DNA of 64,000 nt from Streptomyces sp. NBC_01275 (GTDB lineage: Bacteria; Actinomycetota; Actinomycetes; Streptomycetales; Streptomycetaceae). Position 1 is the stretch's first letter. Each line of letters opens with the position of its first letter. The notes beneath the pieces are model-generated. The model saw only the letters and a list, made by a program, of their open reading frames with translations, was not told the origin of the DNA and made no database searches. The stretch is from assembly GCF_026340655.1 (NCBI RefSeq), contig NZ_JAPEOZ010000001.1:558001-622000 (forward strand), given 5' to 3'. Positions 1 to 8,988 of this stretch are shown here, one piece after another. Position numbers and translations under genes: made by a program.

Positions 1-2
1 CG

Positions 3-392
3 GTGTACGCGACGGTCTTCGGCGCGGCGGCGCTGCGGACCTTGTGGGCCCTGTGGGCGACCCGGTCGAGCGCACACCATCTGCACCATCTGGTGGGGGC
101 CGGGGCCATGGTCTACATGGCCGTCGCCATGACGGCGTCGCCCGCGCCCCACCCTCACGCACACGGGTACGGCGGCTCCGGACTCCCCCTGCTGACAGGC
201 GCGTTGCTGCTCTACTTCACGGGGTACGTCCTGCTGTCCGGGATACGGCTGGTGCCGGTCGCCGGGGTCGGGGACGGGGACGGGACCAGGACAGGGGTGG
301 GCGCCCTCGGCTGGAGCGACCGGCCCGAACTGGCGCGGGCGTGCCGGCTGTCGATGGGGATCGGGATGCTCGCCATGCTGCTGACCATGTGA
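3..392 (+). CDS. DUF5134-like membrane protein, 5' end outside window
   Basis: The frame is open at the left edge, so the N-terminus lies outside the window. The visible 129 residues have three or four hydrophobic segments, a His-rich entry (HHLHHLVGAG), a second His cluster (APHPHAHG) and a hydrophobic C-terminal helix. This matches the small actinobacterial DUF5134 membrane proteins as I remember them; their function is unknown. A GTG at position 3 could be read as a start, but homologues are longer. An M56 peptidase follows 111 bp downstream on the same strand, a neighbour pairing I recall from other Streptomyces. The His clusters could suggest metal contact, which is inference only. Confidence 0.6.
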   Translation: MYATVFGAAALRTLWALWATRSSAHHLHHLVGAGAMVYMAVAMTASPAPHPHAHGYGGSGLPLLTGALLLYFTGYVLLSGIRLVPVAGVGDGDGTRTGVGALGWSDRPELARACRLSMGIGMLAMLLTM

Positions 393-503
393 CGCCCGAA
401 CACCCGGCGGGGGCCGTGGCCCACGTCACTCGCCCGTGGTCTGCGTCACTTTGCCGTAACAAGCCGTACCCCCGAGCGGTGCGCCGCTCATAGGGTGCTG
501 CTC

Positions 504-1439
504 ATGATGGTCCCCGCGGTCCTGCTGATGCTCGGCGTCCTGACCGCTGTGGCCGCTCCCCGGCTGATCGCCCGGGCCGACTGGACGGACCGCGAACCGG
601 TGGTCGCCCTGTGGGCGTGGCAGTGCGCGGTGGCGGCGGTGCTGCTGTGCTGCGCACTGTCGATGACGCTCAGTGCGGCGGCGGCCTGGCAGGCGGTGCG
701 CGGGCCGGTCTTCGCGCCCGCGCCGCGCGGGGTCGTGGACGCCTACGCGCTGGGGGCGACCGGCCCTTGGGCGGCGGCGACCGCGGTGGCGCTCGCCTGC
801 GCCGGGCTGTGGAGCGGGGCGATGCTCGTGCGCGAGATCGTGCGGGCCAGGACCCGGCGTCGGACCCGGCGGACCGAACTACGGTTGCGGGCCCCGCTGT
901 TGCCGGGCGAGGAGGCGGCGGCCGGGCGGCTCGTGGTACTGGAGGGCAAGCGGCCCGACGCCTGGTGGCTGCCGGGAGCCGCACCCCAACTGGTGGTCAC
1001 CACAGCCGCGTTGCAGCGTCTGAAGGGGCGTCAGCTCGATGCCGTGCTCGCGCACGAGCAGGGACACGCCCAGGCGCGGCACGACTGGCTGCTGCACTGC
1101 TCGGCCGCGCTGGCCGTCGGGTTTCCGCAGGTGCCGGTGTTCGCCGCGTTCCGCTACGAGATGCACCGGCTGGTCGAACTCGCCGCCGACGACATGGCCT
1201 CCCGTCGCTTCGGCCGCCTCACGACCGCCCTCGCCCTGGTCGAACTCAACGAGGACCGGGGCGTGTTCGGCCCCGCACCCACCCCGCAGGCCCATGTCCC
1301 CCAGCGGGTCCACCGGTTGCTCACGCCCCCGGACCGGCTCACGGCGGCCCGTCGGCTGCGGCTGACGGCGACCGCCTCGCTGGTGCCGGTGATCCCGGTG
1401 CTCGTGGCACTGGTCCCGGGGCTGCGGGCGCTGGGCTGA
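504..1439 (+). CDS. M56-family (BlaR1-like) membrane zinc peptidase
   Basis: The 311-residue protein has N-terminal transmembrane segments (about residues 1-20, 35-65 and 85-110), then a soluble peptidase domain with the zinc motif HEQGH at residues 184-188 and a downstream VELAADD segment supplying the third ligand, and a C-terminal membrane helix. These are the hallmarks of M56/M48-like integral membrane metalloproteases, which elsewhere cleave BlaI-type repressors. No sensor domain and no adjacent blaI gene are present, so the substrate is unknown. An upstream GTG at 495 is possible; ATG 504 is preferred because a GGG-rich site lies about 8 nt before it. It follows the DUF5134 gene. Confidence 0.85.
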   Translation: MMVPAVLLMLGVLTAVAAPRLIARADWTDREPVVALWAWQCAVAAVLLCCALSMTLSAAAAWQAVRGPVFAPAPRGVVDAYALGATGPWAAATAVALACAGLWSGAMLVREIVRARTRRRTRRTELRLRAPLLPGEEAAAGRLVVLEGKRPDAWWLPGAAPQLVVTTAALQRLKGRQLDAVLAHEQGHAQARHDWLLHCSAALAVGFPQVPVFAAFRYEMHRLVELAADDMASRRFGRLTTALALVELNEDRGVFGPAPTPQAHVPQRVHRLLTPPDRLTAARRLRLTATASLVPVIPVLVALVPGLRALG

Positions 1440-1575
1440 GCGCACGACGGGGCGAGCCGGGCGCACACCGGGCGGGTTCCCCGCGTACGGGGTGGGCCGA
1501 GCGCGCACCGGGCCGTACAGGCGCAGGCGCCCCCCGGGTTGGCCTCCGGCGCCGGGAGTCGGCGAGGATCGCCGT

Positions 1576-2247
1576 ATGCACACCCAGCTCGTCGACACCC
1601 CGCCCCGCACCCCGGCCCTCCGCAGGACCGTACGCGCAGCCCTGGTCCTCGCCGTGTGCTCCGTCGTGCTCCTGGTCCTGGTCGCGGTGGAGTGGGACCC
1701 CCTCGTCTCCCTCGACGGCGACGTCGCCCGCACCACCCACCGCTGGGCCGTCGCCGACCCCGACCTCACGCACGTCTGCCGCGTCCTCACCGACTGGGTC
1801 TGGGACCCGCTGACGATGCGCCTGCTCGGCGCGGCGGTCGCGGTGTGGCTGGTGTGGCGGCGCAGAGCGCGCTGGACGGCGCTGTGGCTGATCGCCACGG
1901 TGACGCTGGGCACGCTGGTCCAGCAGGGCCTCAAGGCCGCGATCGGCCGCGCCCGCCCGCACTGGCCCGACCCGGTCGACTCCGCCCACTACGCGGCGTT
2001 CCCCTCCGGTCACGCCATGACCGCCACGGTGATGTGCGGCCTCCTGCTGTGGCTGCTGCACCGCCACGGCACGAGCCGCGCCGTGTGGGGCACGGCGGTG
2101 GCGGCGGCGGCGGTCTCCGTGGCGGGCGTGGGGCTGACCCGGATCTGGCTGGGCGTGCACTGGCCCTCGGACGTCCTCGGCGGCTGGCTCCTGGGCGCGC
2201 TCCTGGTGGCACTGGCGATCGCGGCCCAGCTGCGGTGGCGTCCGTGA
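1576..2247 (+). CDS. PAP2-family membrane phosphatase
   Basis: This 223-residue protein has five or six hydrophobic helices and the three-part phosphatase signature: KAAIGRARP, PSGHAMT and a C-terminal GVHWPSDVLGG. Such enzymes dephosphorylate lipid phosphates such as phosphatidic acid or undecaprenyl pyrophosphate at the outer membrane face. ATG 1576 was chosen over an upstream in-frame GTG at 1492 because GAGGA lies 8 nt before it and the extra N-terminus would be Pro/Arg-rich shadow sequence. The stop overlaps the next start in a GTGA arrangement, so the following gene is probably translationally coupled. Confidence 0.88.
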   Translation: MHTQLVDTPPRTPALRRTVRAALVLAVCSVVLLVLVAVEWDPLVSLDGDVARTTHRWAVADPDLTHVCRVLTDWVWDPLTMRLLGAAVAVWLVWRRRARWTALWLIATVTLGTLVQQGLKAAIGRARPHWPDPVDSAHYAAFPSGHAMTATVMCGLLLWLLHRHGTSRAVWGTAVAAAAVSVAGVGLTRIWLGVHWPSDVLGGWLLGALLVALAIAAQLRWRP

Positions 2248-3476
2248 GCATGCCGGGGCGGCGGTACGGCTATGTGGGGCCGCAGGACATACGGCTGGCG
2301 GTCCTTCCCGGGGCCGGGGGCCGGGTGATCCGCCGTACCGCCGACCTGGAGGCGGGCGCGGCGGCGGACGGGGAGCCGTTCACGTACGTCGTCGGGCTGG
2401 ACGGTCTGCTGCGGCTGGCGCCCCGGCGCAGCGAGCACGTGGCCTGCGCGGGCGGCGAGGAGGTGCTCGGCGCGGGCGAGATCGCGTTCCGCCGCACGTC
2501 CGACGGCTGGGAGGTGCACGAGATCAGCAACCAGTCCACCGGCTACTGCCCCGACCCCGACTCGTGGCCCGCGGTCGCCGCCGCCCTGGACCGGGCCGGG
2601 GTCGCCCGGCCCGACGGCTTCACGCACGCCCTGGTGTTCCGGCGCTGCGAGCGCTGCGAGGAGAACAACGTGGTGCGCGAGGGGGTCTTCGTCTGCGTGT
2701 TCTGCGACGGCGATCTTCCGCTCGTATGGAACCTGCCCCGGGAAAACCGCCCGCGCGGGATCCGCGAGGCTCATAGGATCGTCCGCATGACCGCCGTGCT
2801 GTTCGACTTCTCCGGGACGCTGTTCCGCATCGAGTCCACCGAGTCCTGGCTGCGCGCCGTGCTGGAGGACGCGGGCGTCGCTCTGTCCGAGACGGAGTTG
2901 GCCGAGAAGGCGCGGGCGCTGGAGACGGCCGGCGCGCTGGCGGGCGGGGCGAATCCGGTGCGGCTGCCCGAGGAGCTGGCGGACACCTGGCAGGTCCGGG
3001 ACGAGAGCGCGCAGGCGCACCGGGCCGCGTACACCGGGCTCTCCCGTCAGGTGACGCTGCCCGATCCGGCCCTGCACGACGCGCTGTACGACCGGCACAT
3101 GACCCCGCAGGCCTGGACCCCCTACCCGGACGCCCTCGAGGTGCTGAGCGGGCTGCGCGAGCGCGGGATCGGGGTCGGTGTGGTCAGCAACATCGGCTGG
3201 GACCTGCGGCCGGTGTTCCGCGAGCACGGCCTGGACCCGTTCGTCGACACCTATGCGCTGTCGTACGAGCACGGTGTGCAGAAACCGCATCCACGGCTTT
3301 TCACGGCCGCCTGCGAGGCGCTCGGGGCCGATCCCCGGACGACCCTGATGGTCGGCGACGACCGGCGGGCGGACGGCGGGGCGGCGGCGCTGGGCTGCGG
3401 GGTGCACTTCGTGGACCATCTGCCGGCGGCCGAACGCCCCGACGGGCTGCGGCCGGTGCTGGACCTGGTGAACTGA
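2244..3476 (+). CDS. Fusion ORF: zinc-ribbon hypothetical protein joined to HAD hydrolase
   Basis: A single open frame of 410 codons starts at GTG 2244, overlapping the PAP2 stop as GTGA. Residues 1 to about 175 match a stand-alone Streptomyces hypothetical protein I recognise by its start (PGRRYGYVGPQDIRL), its YCPDPDSWPAV block and a C-terminal zinc ribbon built from CERC and CVFC. In relatives this protein stops just after the ribbon; here the frame reads through PRENRPRGIREAHRIVR straight into a HAD hydrolase. The fusion could be real, or the HAD part may also be made from its own start at 2787. A sequencing error removing the stop is also possible. The ribbon protein's function is unknown. 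Confidence 0.6.
   Translation: MSMPGRRYGYVGPQDIRLAVLPGAGGRVIRRTADLEAGAAADGEPFTYVVGLDGLLRLAPRRSEHVACAGGEEVLGAGEIAFRRTSDGWEVHEISNQSTGYCPDPDSWPAVAAALDRAGVARPDGFTHALVFRRCERCEENNVVREGVFVCVFCDGDLPLVWNLPRENRPRGIREAHRIVRMTAVLFDFSGTLFRIESTESWLRAVLEDAGVALSETELAEKARALETAGALAGGANPVRLPEELADTWQVRDESAQAHRAAYTGLSRQVTLPDPALHDALYDRHMTPQAWTPYPDALEVLSGLRERGIGVGVVSNIGWDLRPVFREHGLDPFVDTYALSYEHGVQKPHPRLFTAACEALGADPRTTLMVGDDRRADGGAAALGCGVHFVDHLPAAERPDGLRPVLDLVN
2787..3476 (+). CDS. HAD-superfamily hydrolase (possible independent product of the fusion ORF)
   Basis: Read from ATG 2787 this gives a 229-residue HAD-IA type hydrolase. Motif I is DFSGT (Asp7), motif II lies in VVSNIGW, the conserved Lys in GVQKPHPRLF and motif IV in LMVGDDRRAD. 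The Asp normally found two residues after the nucleophile is Ser, so phosphoester chemistry may use another acid or base, or the substrate may differ from sugar phosphates. AGGA at 2775-2778 precedes ATG 2787 by 8 nt, so separate translation is plausible although the frame is continuous with the upstream gene. The substrate cannot be told from sequence. Confidence 0.75.
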   Translation: MTAVLFDFSGTLFRIESTESWLRAVLEDAGVALSETELAEKARALETAGALAGGANPVRLPEELADTWQVRDESAQAHRAAYTGLSRQVTLPDPALHDALYDRHMTPQAWTPYPDALEVLSGLRERGIGVGVVSNIGWDLRPVFREHGLDPFVDTYALSYEHGVQKPHPRLFTAACEALGADPRTTLMVGDDRRADGGAAALGCGVHFVDHLPAAERPDGLRPVLDLVN

Positions 3477-3678
3477 GAGCGACGACGGCTGCGACAGCGG
3501 CTGCGACGACGACGGGCGACGGTGACGGCGGCGCCGCGGCCGCCGGCCGGACGGTAGCCCGAGGCCACCATCAGGGGAGAAGCACGCCCGCCCTGGACGA
3601 TCCCCCGCGTCGCCCAGAGCAGGCGCCAGCCCGGAGCGGCTCCGAACACCGGGCCGACCGGGATGCCCTGAGTATAGT

Positions 3679-3691
3679 TGGCTGATAGCCA
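3679..3691. promoter_or_regulatory. Candidate TetR operator
   Basis: TGGCT-GAT-AGCCA is a perfect inverted repeat placed 20 bp before the TetR start codon and just after a TATAGT-like -10 box at about 3673-3678. Its position suggests autoregulation. The rest of the 235-bp gap (3477-3711) holds a low-complexity CGACGGCTGCGAC-type stretch directly after the HAD stop and no gene. Confidence 0.5.
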
Positions 3692-3711
3692 GTCAACGCA
3701 GGAGTTACAGC

Positions 3712-4431
3712 ATGTCCCCGCGCAGCGCCTCGGTCAATGAAGAATTGCGGCGGCGTTCCCGGGAACGGCTTCTTCAGGCTGCGCTGGAACTGGTGAGCGA
3801 GCGCGGTTACGAGGCGACGACGCTCGGCGACATCGCGGACCGGGCCGGTTCGGCGCGCGGTCTGGTGTCGTACTACTTCCCCGGCAAGCGCCAGCTGGTG
3901 CAGTCGGCCGTGCACCGGCTGATGCACCGCACGCTGGAGGAGGCGCTGGAGCGGGAGCCGCGCACCGAGGACGGCCGGGAGCGGATGGCGCGGGCCATCG
4001 ACGCGATCCTGGGGCTGGCCCGGGACCGTACGGTGCTGATGCGCCAGCACATGGCGGGGCTGCTGCAGGCGGAGGGCTTCGTGCAGTGCCCGGAGCAGCA
4101 GCGGCTGGCCGAGCTGCTGCGGGACACCGCGGCCCGGCACGGGTCGCAGGACGTCGACCACGACTACCCGATGCTGCGCTCCCAGCTCATGGGCGCCGTC
4201 TACGCGCTGGTCCTGCCCCATGTGCCGCTGCCGCTGCCGACACTGCGCGCCGAGCTGTTCGAGCGCTACCGGCTCGACTGGGAGCAGGGGGTCCCGCCGG
4301 ACGCCGGAGCGTCCGACGGGCCCTGTGAGACTGATCTGTCACGCTTCTTCTCCACCGGTCTGCCCATCGGGGACCGGCGGACCGGAGGGCAGCCGATCGG
4401 AGATCGGTCGACCGGGGATCAGTCGAAGTAG
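3712..4431 (+). CDS. TetR/AcrR-family transcriptional regulator
   Basis: The 239-residue protein has an N-terminal TetR helix-turn-helix (about residues 15-60, with ATTLGDIADRAG and GLVSYYFPGKRQLV) and an all-helical C-terminal ligand domain. The start is supported by AGGAG 8 nt upstream. The last 25 residues are a short imperfect repeat (PIGDRRTGGQ, PIGDRSTGDQ) not expected in the family. The gene runs tail to tail with the LVIVD-repeat gene, overlapping it by 13 bp. The ligand and targets are unknown; a palindrome at 3679-3691 suggests self-control. Confidence 0.9.
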   Translation: MSPRSASVNEELRRRSRERLLQAALELVSERGYEATTLGDIADRAGSARGLVSYYFPGKRQLVQSAVHRLMHRTLEEALEREPRTEDGRERMARAIDAILGLARDRTVLMRQHMAGLLQAEGFVQCPEQQRLAELLRDTAARHGSQDVDHDYPMLRSQLMGAVYALVLPHVPLPLPTLRAELFERYRLDWEQGVPPDAGASDGPCETDLSRFFSTGLPIGDRRTGGQPIGDRSTGDQSK

Positions 4432-5921
4432 TCCGGCTGGGACTGGACGTTGAGCTCACGCAGGTGGACCCGCTTGGCCGGATCCGTGCGCCGGTCGCTG
4501 AGCTTGAGGACGTCGAAGCCCTTGGCGATGTCGTTCGAGTAGATGTAACCGTTGTAGTAGTACGCCGACCACGAGCCGCCGACCGTGAGACCGCTGGTGC
4601 TCACCGGGCCGCGCTCGAAGTACGCGATCTCCTGCGGGTTCGAGGAGTCGGTGAAGTCCCAGACGGAGACACCGCCCTGGTACCACGCCTGGACCATGAG
4701 GTCCTTGCCCTTGACCGGGATCAGCGAGCCGTTGTGGGCCACGCAGTTCTCGGTGTCCGCCTGGTAGCGGGGGATCTTGTAGTAGCTGCGGAAGACGAGC
4801 TTGCGCTGGTCGCCCTTGCCGACGATGTCGTAGATGCCGTCGGCGCCGCGGTTCGGGCCGATCGCCGCGTTGCAGGTGGCCGCCCCGCCGCCGCCCAGCT
4901 CATCGGTGAAGACGACCTTGTTGGCCTTCTGGTTGAAGGTCGCCGAGTGCCAGAACGCGAAGTTGACGTTGTCCTGAACCTGGTCGATGACCTTCGGGTT
5001 CTCCGGGTCCTTGATGGAGAACAGGATGCCGTCGCCCATGCACGCGCCGGCCGCGAGGTCCTTCTCCGGAAGCACCGTGATGTCGTGGCAGCCGGTGGTC
5101 TTGGACACGCCCGGGTTGGTGGGGCTGCCCGGGTTGCCGCCGCCGTCCGGACCCTCACCGGGGAAGAGGACGGGGAAGTTGACGACCGCCGCCTCCTCGG
5201 GGGCGCTGCGCGGCACCTTGATGACCGAGATGCCGTCGTGCGGGGGCTGGCAGTCGGGGTAGGCGGCGTTGGGCGAGTACGAGGAGACGTAGACGTAGAC
5301 GTTCCTGCGCTCGGGCACCAGGGTGTGGGTGTGCGAGCCGCAGGCGGTCTCGACGGCGGCGACGTACTTCGGGTTCGCCTTGTCGCTGATGTCGAAGACC
5401 TTCATGCCCTCCCAGGAGGACTTCTCGGTCACGGGCTGTGTGGTGCTGTTGCAACTGCTGTCGCTGCGCGAGGAGTCGGTCGACAGGAAGAGCAGGTTCC
5501 CGGAGACGGAGATGTCGTTCTGCGAGCCGGGGCAGAGCACCTGGGCGACGGTCTTGGGGGCCTTCGGCTTGCTGATGTCGAAGATGCGGAAGCCGTCGTA
5601 GTTGCCGGCGAAGGCGTACTTGCCCTGGAAGGCCAGATCCGAATTGGTGCCGGGCAGCGCTTCCTTGGGGATGTTCGCGAGGTGCTCGATGTTGGCGGAG
5701 TGGACGATCTCGTCCTGCCCGGGTATCTCGCCGTCGGCGATCGCAGCGGCCACCTCGGCCTGCGCGCCTTGGGAGACCCCACGCTCCACGGCCCGGCCGT
5801 CCCCCGGGTCGGGGGTCGCGGCCGCCGGGACCGCTGTGAGGAGCGCGGCCAGGAGTCCGGTACACGCGGCGACGACGCCCAGGCGTCTGCGCCGCGTTCG
5901 GGGATCGTTCAACAGGGTCAC
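4419..5921 (-). CDS. Secreted LVIVD-repeat beta-propeller protein
   Basis: The 500-residue product has a Sec signal peptide (RRRRLGV then a hydrophobic stretch ending VPAAATP) and a series of repeats with the pattern YAFAGNYDGFRIFDIS and KVFDISDKANPKYVA, typical of LVIVD-repeat propeller proteins of unknown function. Several Cys residues (ETACGSH, TTGCHD, AACN) suggest disulfides outside the cell. GTG 5921 is chosen over TTG 5948 because a strong GGGAGGA sits 4 nt before it. It is divergent from a DUF305 lipoprotein, a pairing I have seen in Streptomyces, so the two may act together at the surface. Confidence 0.85.
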   Translation of the reverse strand: MTLLNDPRTRRRRLGVVAACTGLLAALLTAVPAAATPDPGDGRAVERGVSQGAQAEVAAAIADGEIPGQDEIVHSANIEHLANIPKEALPGTNSDLAFQGKYAFAGNYDGFRIFDISKPKAPKTVAQVLCPGSQNDISVSGNLLFLSTDSSRSDSSCNSTTQPVTEKSSWEGMKVFDISDKANPKYVAAVETACGSHTHTLVPERRNVYVYVSSYSPNAAYPDCQPPHDGISVIKVPRSAPEEAAVVNFPVLFPGEGPDGGGNPGSPTNPGVSKTTGCHDITVLPEKDLAAGACMGDGILFSIKDPENPKVIDQVQDNVNFAFWHSATFNQKANKVVFTDELGGGGAATCNAAIGPNRGADGIYDIVGKGDQRKLVFRSYYKIPRYQADTENCVAHNGSLIPVKGKDLMVQAWYQGGVSVWDFTDSSNPQEIAYFERGPVSTSGLTVGGSWSAYYYNGYIYSNDIAKGFDVLKLSDRRTDPAKRVHLRELNVQSQPDYFD

Positions 5922-6102
5922 TGCATCCTCCCTAGTCGCCGTTCGCAAGGGAACGGTTCACGGTGCTCCGAAGTATCGTCTTCATCATGCACAGATCAAA
6001 GGTTGGCAACGCACTCGTAATGAGTCTTTCCGATCAGTAGTGCGAAGATCCAGCAGTGGAACCCTCGACAGACCCTCAACACGCCTGCCACAGGAGGTCG
6101 TT

Positions 6103-6744
6103 GTGCCCATCCGCCGCGCATCCCTCGCCGCCGCGGCCGCGCTCGCGCTCGCGCTGACCCTCGCGGGCTGCGACTCCGGACCGGACACCAAGTCGGGTGC
6201 GGCGAGCGGCCCTTCGGTGATCGCGCCCGGCAAGCCCGGTGAGGCGAACCGGACGTTGTCCGCGCAGGACGCGGCCGAGCAGCGCGCCGAGGACGACACG
6301 CCCAACTCGGCGGACGTGGCGTACGCCCGGATGATGATCGAGCACCACACCCAGGCCCTGGAGATGACCGAACTCGTCCCGGACCGTGCCGAGTCGGCGG
6401 ACGTCAAACGCCTCGCCCTGCGCATCTCCGCCGCTCAGGGACCGGAGATCGAGGCCATGGAGGGGTGGCTCAGGACGAACGGCGAGGACGAGACGAGCGA
6501 GAAGCACGAGCACGCCGCGATGCCCGGGATGGCGACCGAGGCCCAGCTGACGACGTTGCGCGCGGCGCGCGGCAAGGCGTTCGACGCGCTCTTCCTCACC
6601 CTGATGATCACCCACCACGAGGGCGCCCTCACCATGGCCACGGACGTCAAGGCGCAGGGCAACAACCTGCTGATCGAGGAGATGGCGGACGACGTGGTCG
6701 CGCAGCAGACGAGCGAGATCACCCGGATGCGCGGGATGCAGTGA
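6103..6744 (+). CDS. DUF305 lipoprotein
   Basis: A 213-residue lipoprotein: Arg-rich start, hydrophobic core and lipobox LAGC at about residues 20-23, so it should be anchored outside the membrane. The mature part has two DUF305 helical modules with paired His motifs, MIEHHTQALEM and ITHHEGALTMA, rich in Met and His (also KHEHAAMPGM). DUF305 proteins are ferritin-like helical folds often found near copper genes, so metal binding is a reasonable guess. GTG 6103 follows AGGAGG by 5 nt. It is divergent from the LVIVD-repeat gene and convergent with DUF6214. Confidence 0.85.
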   Translation: MPIRRASLAAAAALALALTLAGCDSGPDTKSGAASGPSVIAPGKPGEANRTLSAQDAAEQRAEDDTPNSADVAYARMMIEHHTQALEMTELVPDRAESADVKRLALRISAAQGPEIEAMEGWLRTNGEDETSEKHEHAAMPGMATEAQLTTLRAARGKAFDALFLTLMITHHEGALTMATDVKAQGNNLLIEEMADDVVAQQTSEITRMRGMQ

Positions 6745-6781
6745 CCGAGGAGCCAAGGGGGCCGTCGGGCGAAAGCCTTGC

Positions 6782-7273
6782 TCAGCGCCGGGCGTGACGT
6801 GGCGTCAGGTAGCCCGCGTCCCGTGCCTGGGCGATCAGCCGCAGGGATCTGCGGCGGCTGTGGCCGGTCGCGCACATCACCGCGAGGACGGGGTCGACGC
6901 CCTCCTCCTGGGCCGCGCGGTACTCCTGCGCGATCAGCCAGCGTCCCTCGGCGCCCCGCGGCCAGGGCGGGCGGGCGCGGCGCGGTCCGGAGGGCTCGCT
7001 CTCCAGGTCCTGGCGGTCCTCGCCGTCCGTCTCCCCGGGGGCCTGGGCGTCGCAACGCTCGAACAGCGGGCCCTCGATCCAGTCCGCGAGCACCGTCAGA
7101 TCGACGAGGGAGAGCGCCGGCTGAGCACGCACGTCCTCGATGGAGACGCACCCCCCGGACACGACCGCCAGCAGTTCGACGCACGCCCCGTCGGCGAAGG
7201 CCAGCCGGACGTCGAACCAGGTCGTGGCACCGTCGTCGCCCTCCTGCACTTCCCACGCGGGCCGCACGGACAC
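6782..7273 (-). CDS. DUF6214-family protein
   Basis: A 163-residue soluble protein of unknown function. I recognise the DUF6214 pattern: an N-terminal half with VSIEDVRAQPALSLVDL and DWIEGPLFE, a charged linker, and a conserved C-terminus WPRGAEGR...YRAAQEEG...ATGHSRRRSLRLIA ending in RHARR. The C-terminal segment is Arg-rich and looks helix-turn-helix-like, but DNA binding is untested. GTG 7273 is preferred over GTG 7327 because GAGGA lies 7 nt upstream and the extra 18 codons would use codons rare in Streptomyces (CTA, TTT, AAT, TCT), suggesting that stretch is promoter DNA. Confidence 0.7.
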   Translation of the reverse strand: MSVRPAWEVQEGDDGATTWFDVRLAFADGACVELLAVVSGGCVSIEDVRAQPALSLVDLTVLADWIEGPLFERCDAQAPGETDGEDRQDLESEPSGPRRARPPWPRGAEGRWLIAQEYRAAQEEGVDPVLAVMCATGHSRRRSLRLIAQARDAGYLTPRHARR

Positions 7274-7493
7274 CGTGCCGTCCTCGGCGCAGCGATCAGA
7301 AAGATTAAGAAACGATGCTTCTAGCACACACGCAAAGTAACCGCATGATCACTTTCCATACGAACGGACACGCGCGCACCCAGGGCGCACAGCACCCTGT
7401 CAGCGCAGCCCGGGCGGTGCGATGCTGGAGACAGCGGTACGACGCCGGCGATGCCGGCGATCTCCTCCGTCCCGTGGGGTAAGGAGTCCGACC

Positions 7494-8846
7494 GTGCTGC
7501 GTGTCGCCGTCGTCGGCTCCGGGCCGAGTGGGGTCTACACCGCCCAGAGCCTGGTCGAACAGGACCCCGAGGTGTGCGTCGACGTCCTGGACCGGCTGCC
7601 GTGCCCCTTCGGCCTGGTGCGCTACGGCGTGGCCCCGGACCACGAGAAGATCAAGTCCCTTCAGCGGAATCTGCGGACCGTGCTGGAGCACGAGCGGGTG
7701 CGCTTCCTCGGCGGGGTCGAGGTCGGCGCGGGCGGGGTGTCCGTGGCCCGGCTGCGCGAGCTGTACCACGGGGTCGTCTACTGCGTCGGCGCGGCGGCCG
7801 ACCGTCACCTCGGGATCCCCGGGGAGGAGCTGCCGGGCAGCTGGTCGGCGACGGAGTTCGTGTCCTGGTACAGCGCGCATCCGGACGCGCCCGGCGACGA
7901 CTTCCTGCGGGGCGTCCGCTCGGCCGTCGTGATCGGCGTGGGGAACGTGGCGGTGGACGTCACCCGCATCCTGGCGCGCGGCGCAGCCGAGCTGAGCCCC
8001 ACCGACATGCCTCAGGCGGCGCTGACCGCGCTGGCCGCGAGCGGGGTGCGCGAGGTCTGCACGGTGGGTCGGCGCGGCCCCTCGCAGGCCCGTTTCACCA
8101 CCAAGGAGCTGCGGGAGCTCGGCGGACTGCCGGACACCGAGGTGGTCGTGGACGAGGCCGAGCTGGCGGCGGATCCGGCCTACGGCGACCCCTCCGAACT
8201 GCCGGCGGCCCAGCGCCGTAACGTCGAGGTGCTGCGCGGCTGGGCGGCGGCCCCGCCCCGAGGCGCGCGGCGCCGCATCCGGCTGCGGTTCTTCCTGCGG
8301 CCCGTCGCACTGCTCCCCGGCGACGAGGGCCGCGTGGGCGCGGTGCGTTTCGAGCGGACCGCTCCGGACGGACACGGCGGAGTGACGGGCGCCGGCCGGT
8401 TCGAGGAGGTCGAGGCGCAGTTGGTGCTGCGGTCGGTGGGCTATCGCGGAGTGCCGCTGGAGGGGCTGCCGTTCGCCCCGGAACGGGGCACGGTGCCGCA
8501 GCTCGCCGGCCGGGTGCTGCGCGAGGGCGCGGCCGCGCCGGGCGAGTACGTGGCGGGCTGGGTCAAGCGGGGCCCGACCGGGGTCATCGGCACCAACCGG
8601 CCGTGCGCCAAGGAGACGGTGACCTCCTTGCTGGCGGACGCGCCCGGACTCGTACGCAGGCAGGTGCCGGCCGATCCTCTGCCCCTGTTGCGGGCCGCCG
8701 GGGCCGAGCCCGTCGGGTGGGCCGGATGGCTGGCGATCGAGCGGGCCGAGGCGGAGCTCGGGGCCTCGCTGGGGCGGGGCGTGGTCAAGCTGCCGGACTG
8801 GGAGACGTTGCTGGCGGCGGCCGGCCGGGCAGGACTCGGCACCTAA
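7494..8846 (+). CDS. NADPH-ferredoxin reductase, adrenodoxin-reductase type (FprA/FprB-like)
   Basis: The 450-residue flavoprotein starts with an FAD Rossmann motif (GSGPSGVYTA), followed by the family block CPFGLVRYGVAPDHEKIK, an NADP site GVGNVAVDVTR, and the C-terminal WVKRGPTGVIGTN flavin-binding loop. This family passes electrons from NADPH to ferredoxins, often for cytochromes P450. No ferredoxin or P450 gene is adjacent, so the partner is encoded elsewhere. GTG 7494 is supported by AAGGAG 7 nt upstream. The AT-richer divergent gap to DUF6214 (7274-7493) should hold promoters for both genes; I could not define them. Confidence 0.9.
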   Translation: MLRVAVVGSGPSGVYTAQSLVEQDPEVCVDVLDRLPCPFGLVRYGVAPDHEKIKSLQRNLRTVLEHERVRFLGGVEVGAGGVSVARLRELYHGVVYCVGAAADRHLGIPGEELPGSWSATEFVSWYSAHPDAPGDDFLRGVRSAVVIGVGNVAVDVTRILARGAAELSPTDMPQAALTALAASGVREVCTVGRRGPSQARFTTKELRELGGLPDTEVVVDEAELAADPAYGDPSELPAAQRRNVEVLRGWAAAPPRGARRRIRLRFFLRPVALLPGDEGRVGAVRFERTAPDGHGGVTGAGRFEEVEAQLVLRSVGYRGVPLEGLPFAPERGTVPQLAGRVLREGAAAPGEYVAGWVKRGPTGVIGTNRPCAKETVTSLLADAPGLVRRQVPADPLPLLRAAGAEPVGWAGWLAIERAEAELGASLGRGVVKLPDWETLLAAAGRAGLGT

Positions 8847-8988
8847 CCCGGTGGGCAGTACACACAGCGGCAACACCCCGGCAATCAACAAACTGTTTAA
8901 CGGTCGTACGGTCTCGTGCTGTTGGGATGTCGCCGCCCCCCGCCGCCTCTCGCCACCCCCTTCACCCCTCCGCCGCTCTGGAGTGTCC

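Noticed and set aside
4464..6020. 518-codon plus-strand frame opposite the LVIVD-repeat gene
   Set aside because: Shadow frame; the minus strand has a signal peptide, family repeats and a strong ribosome site.
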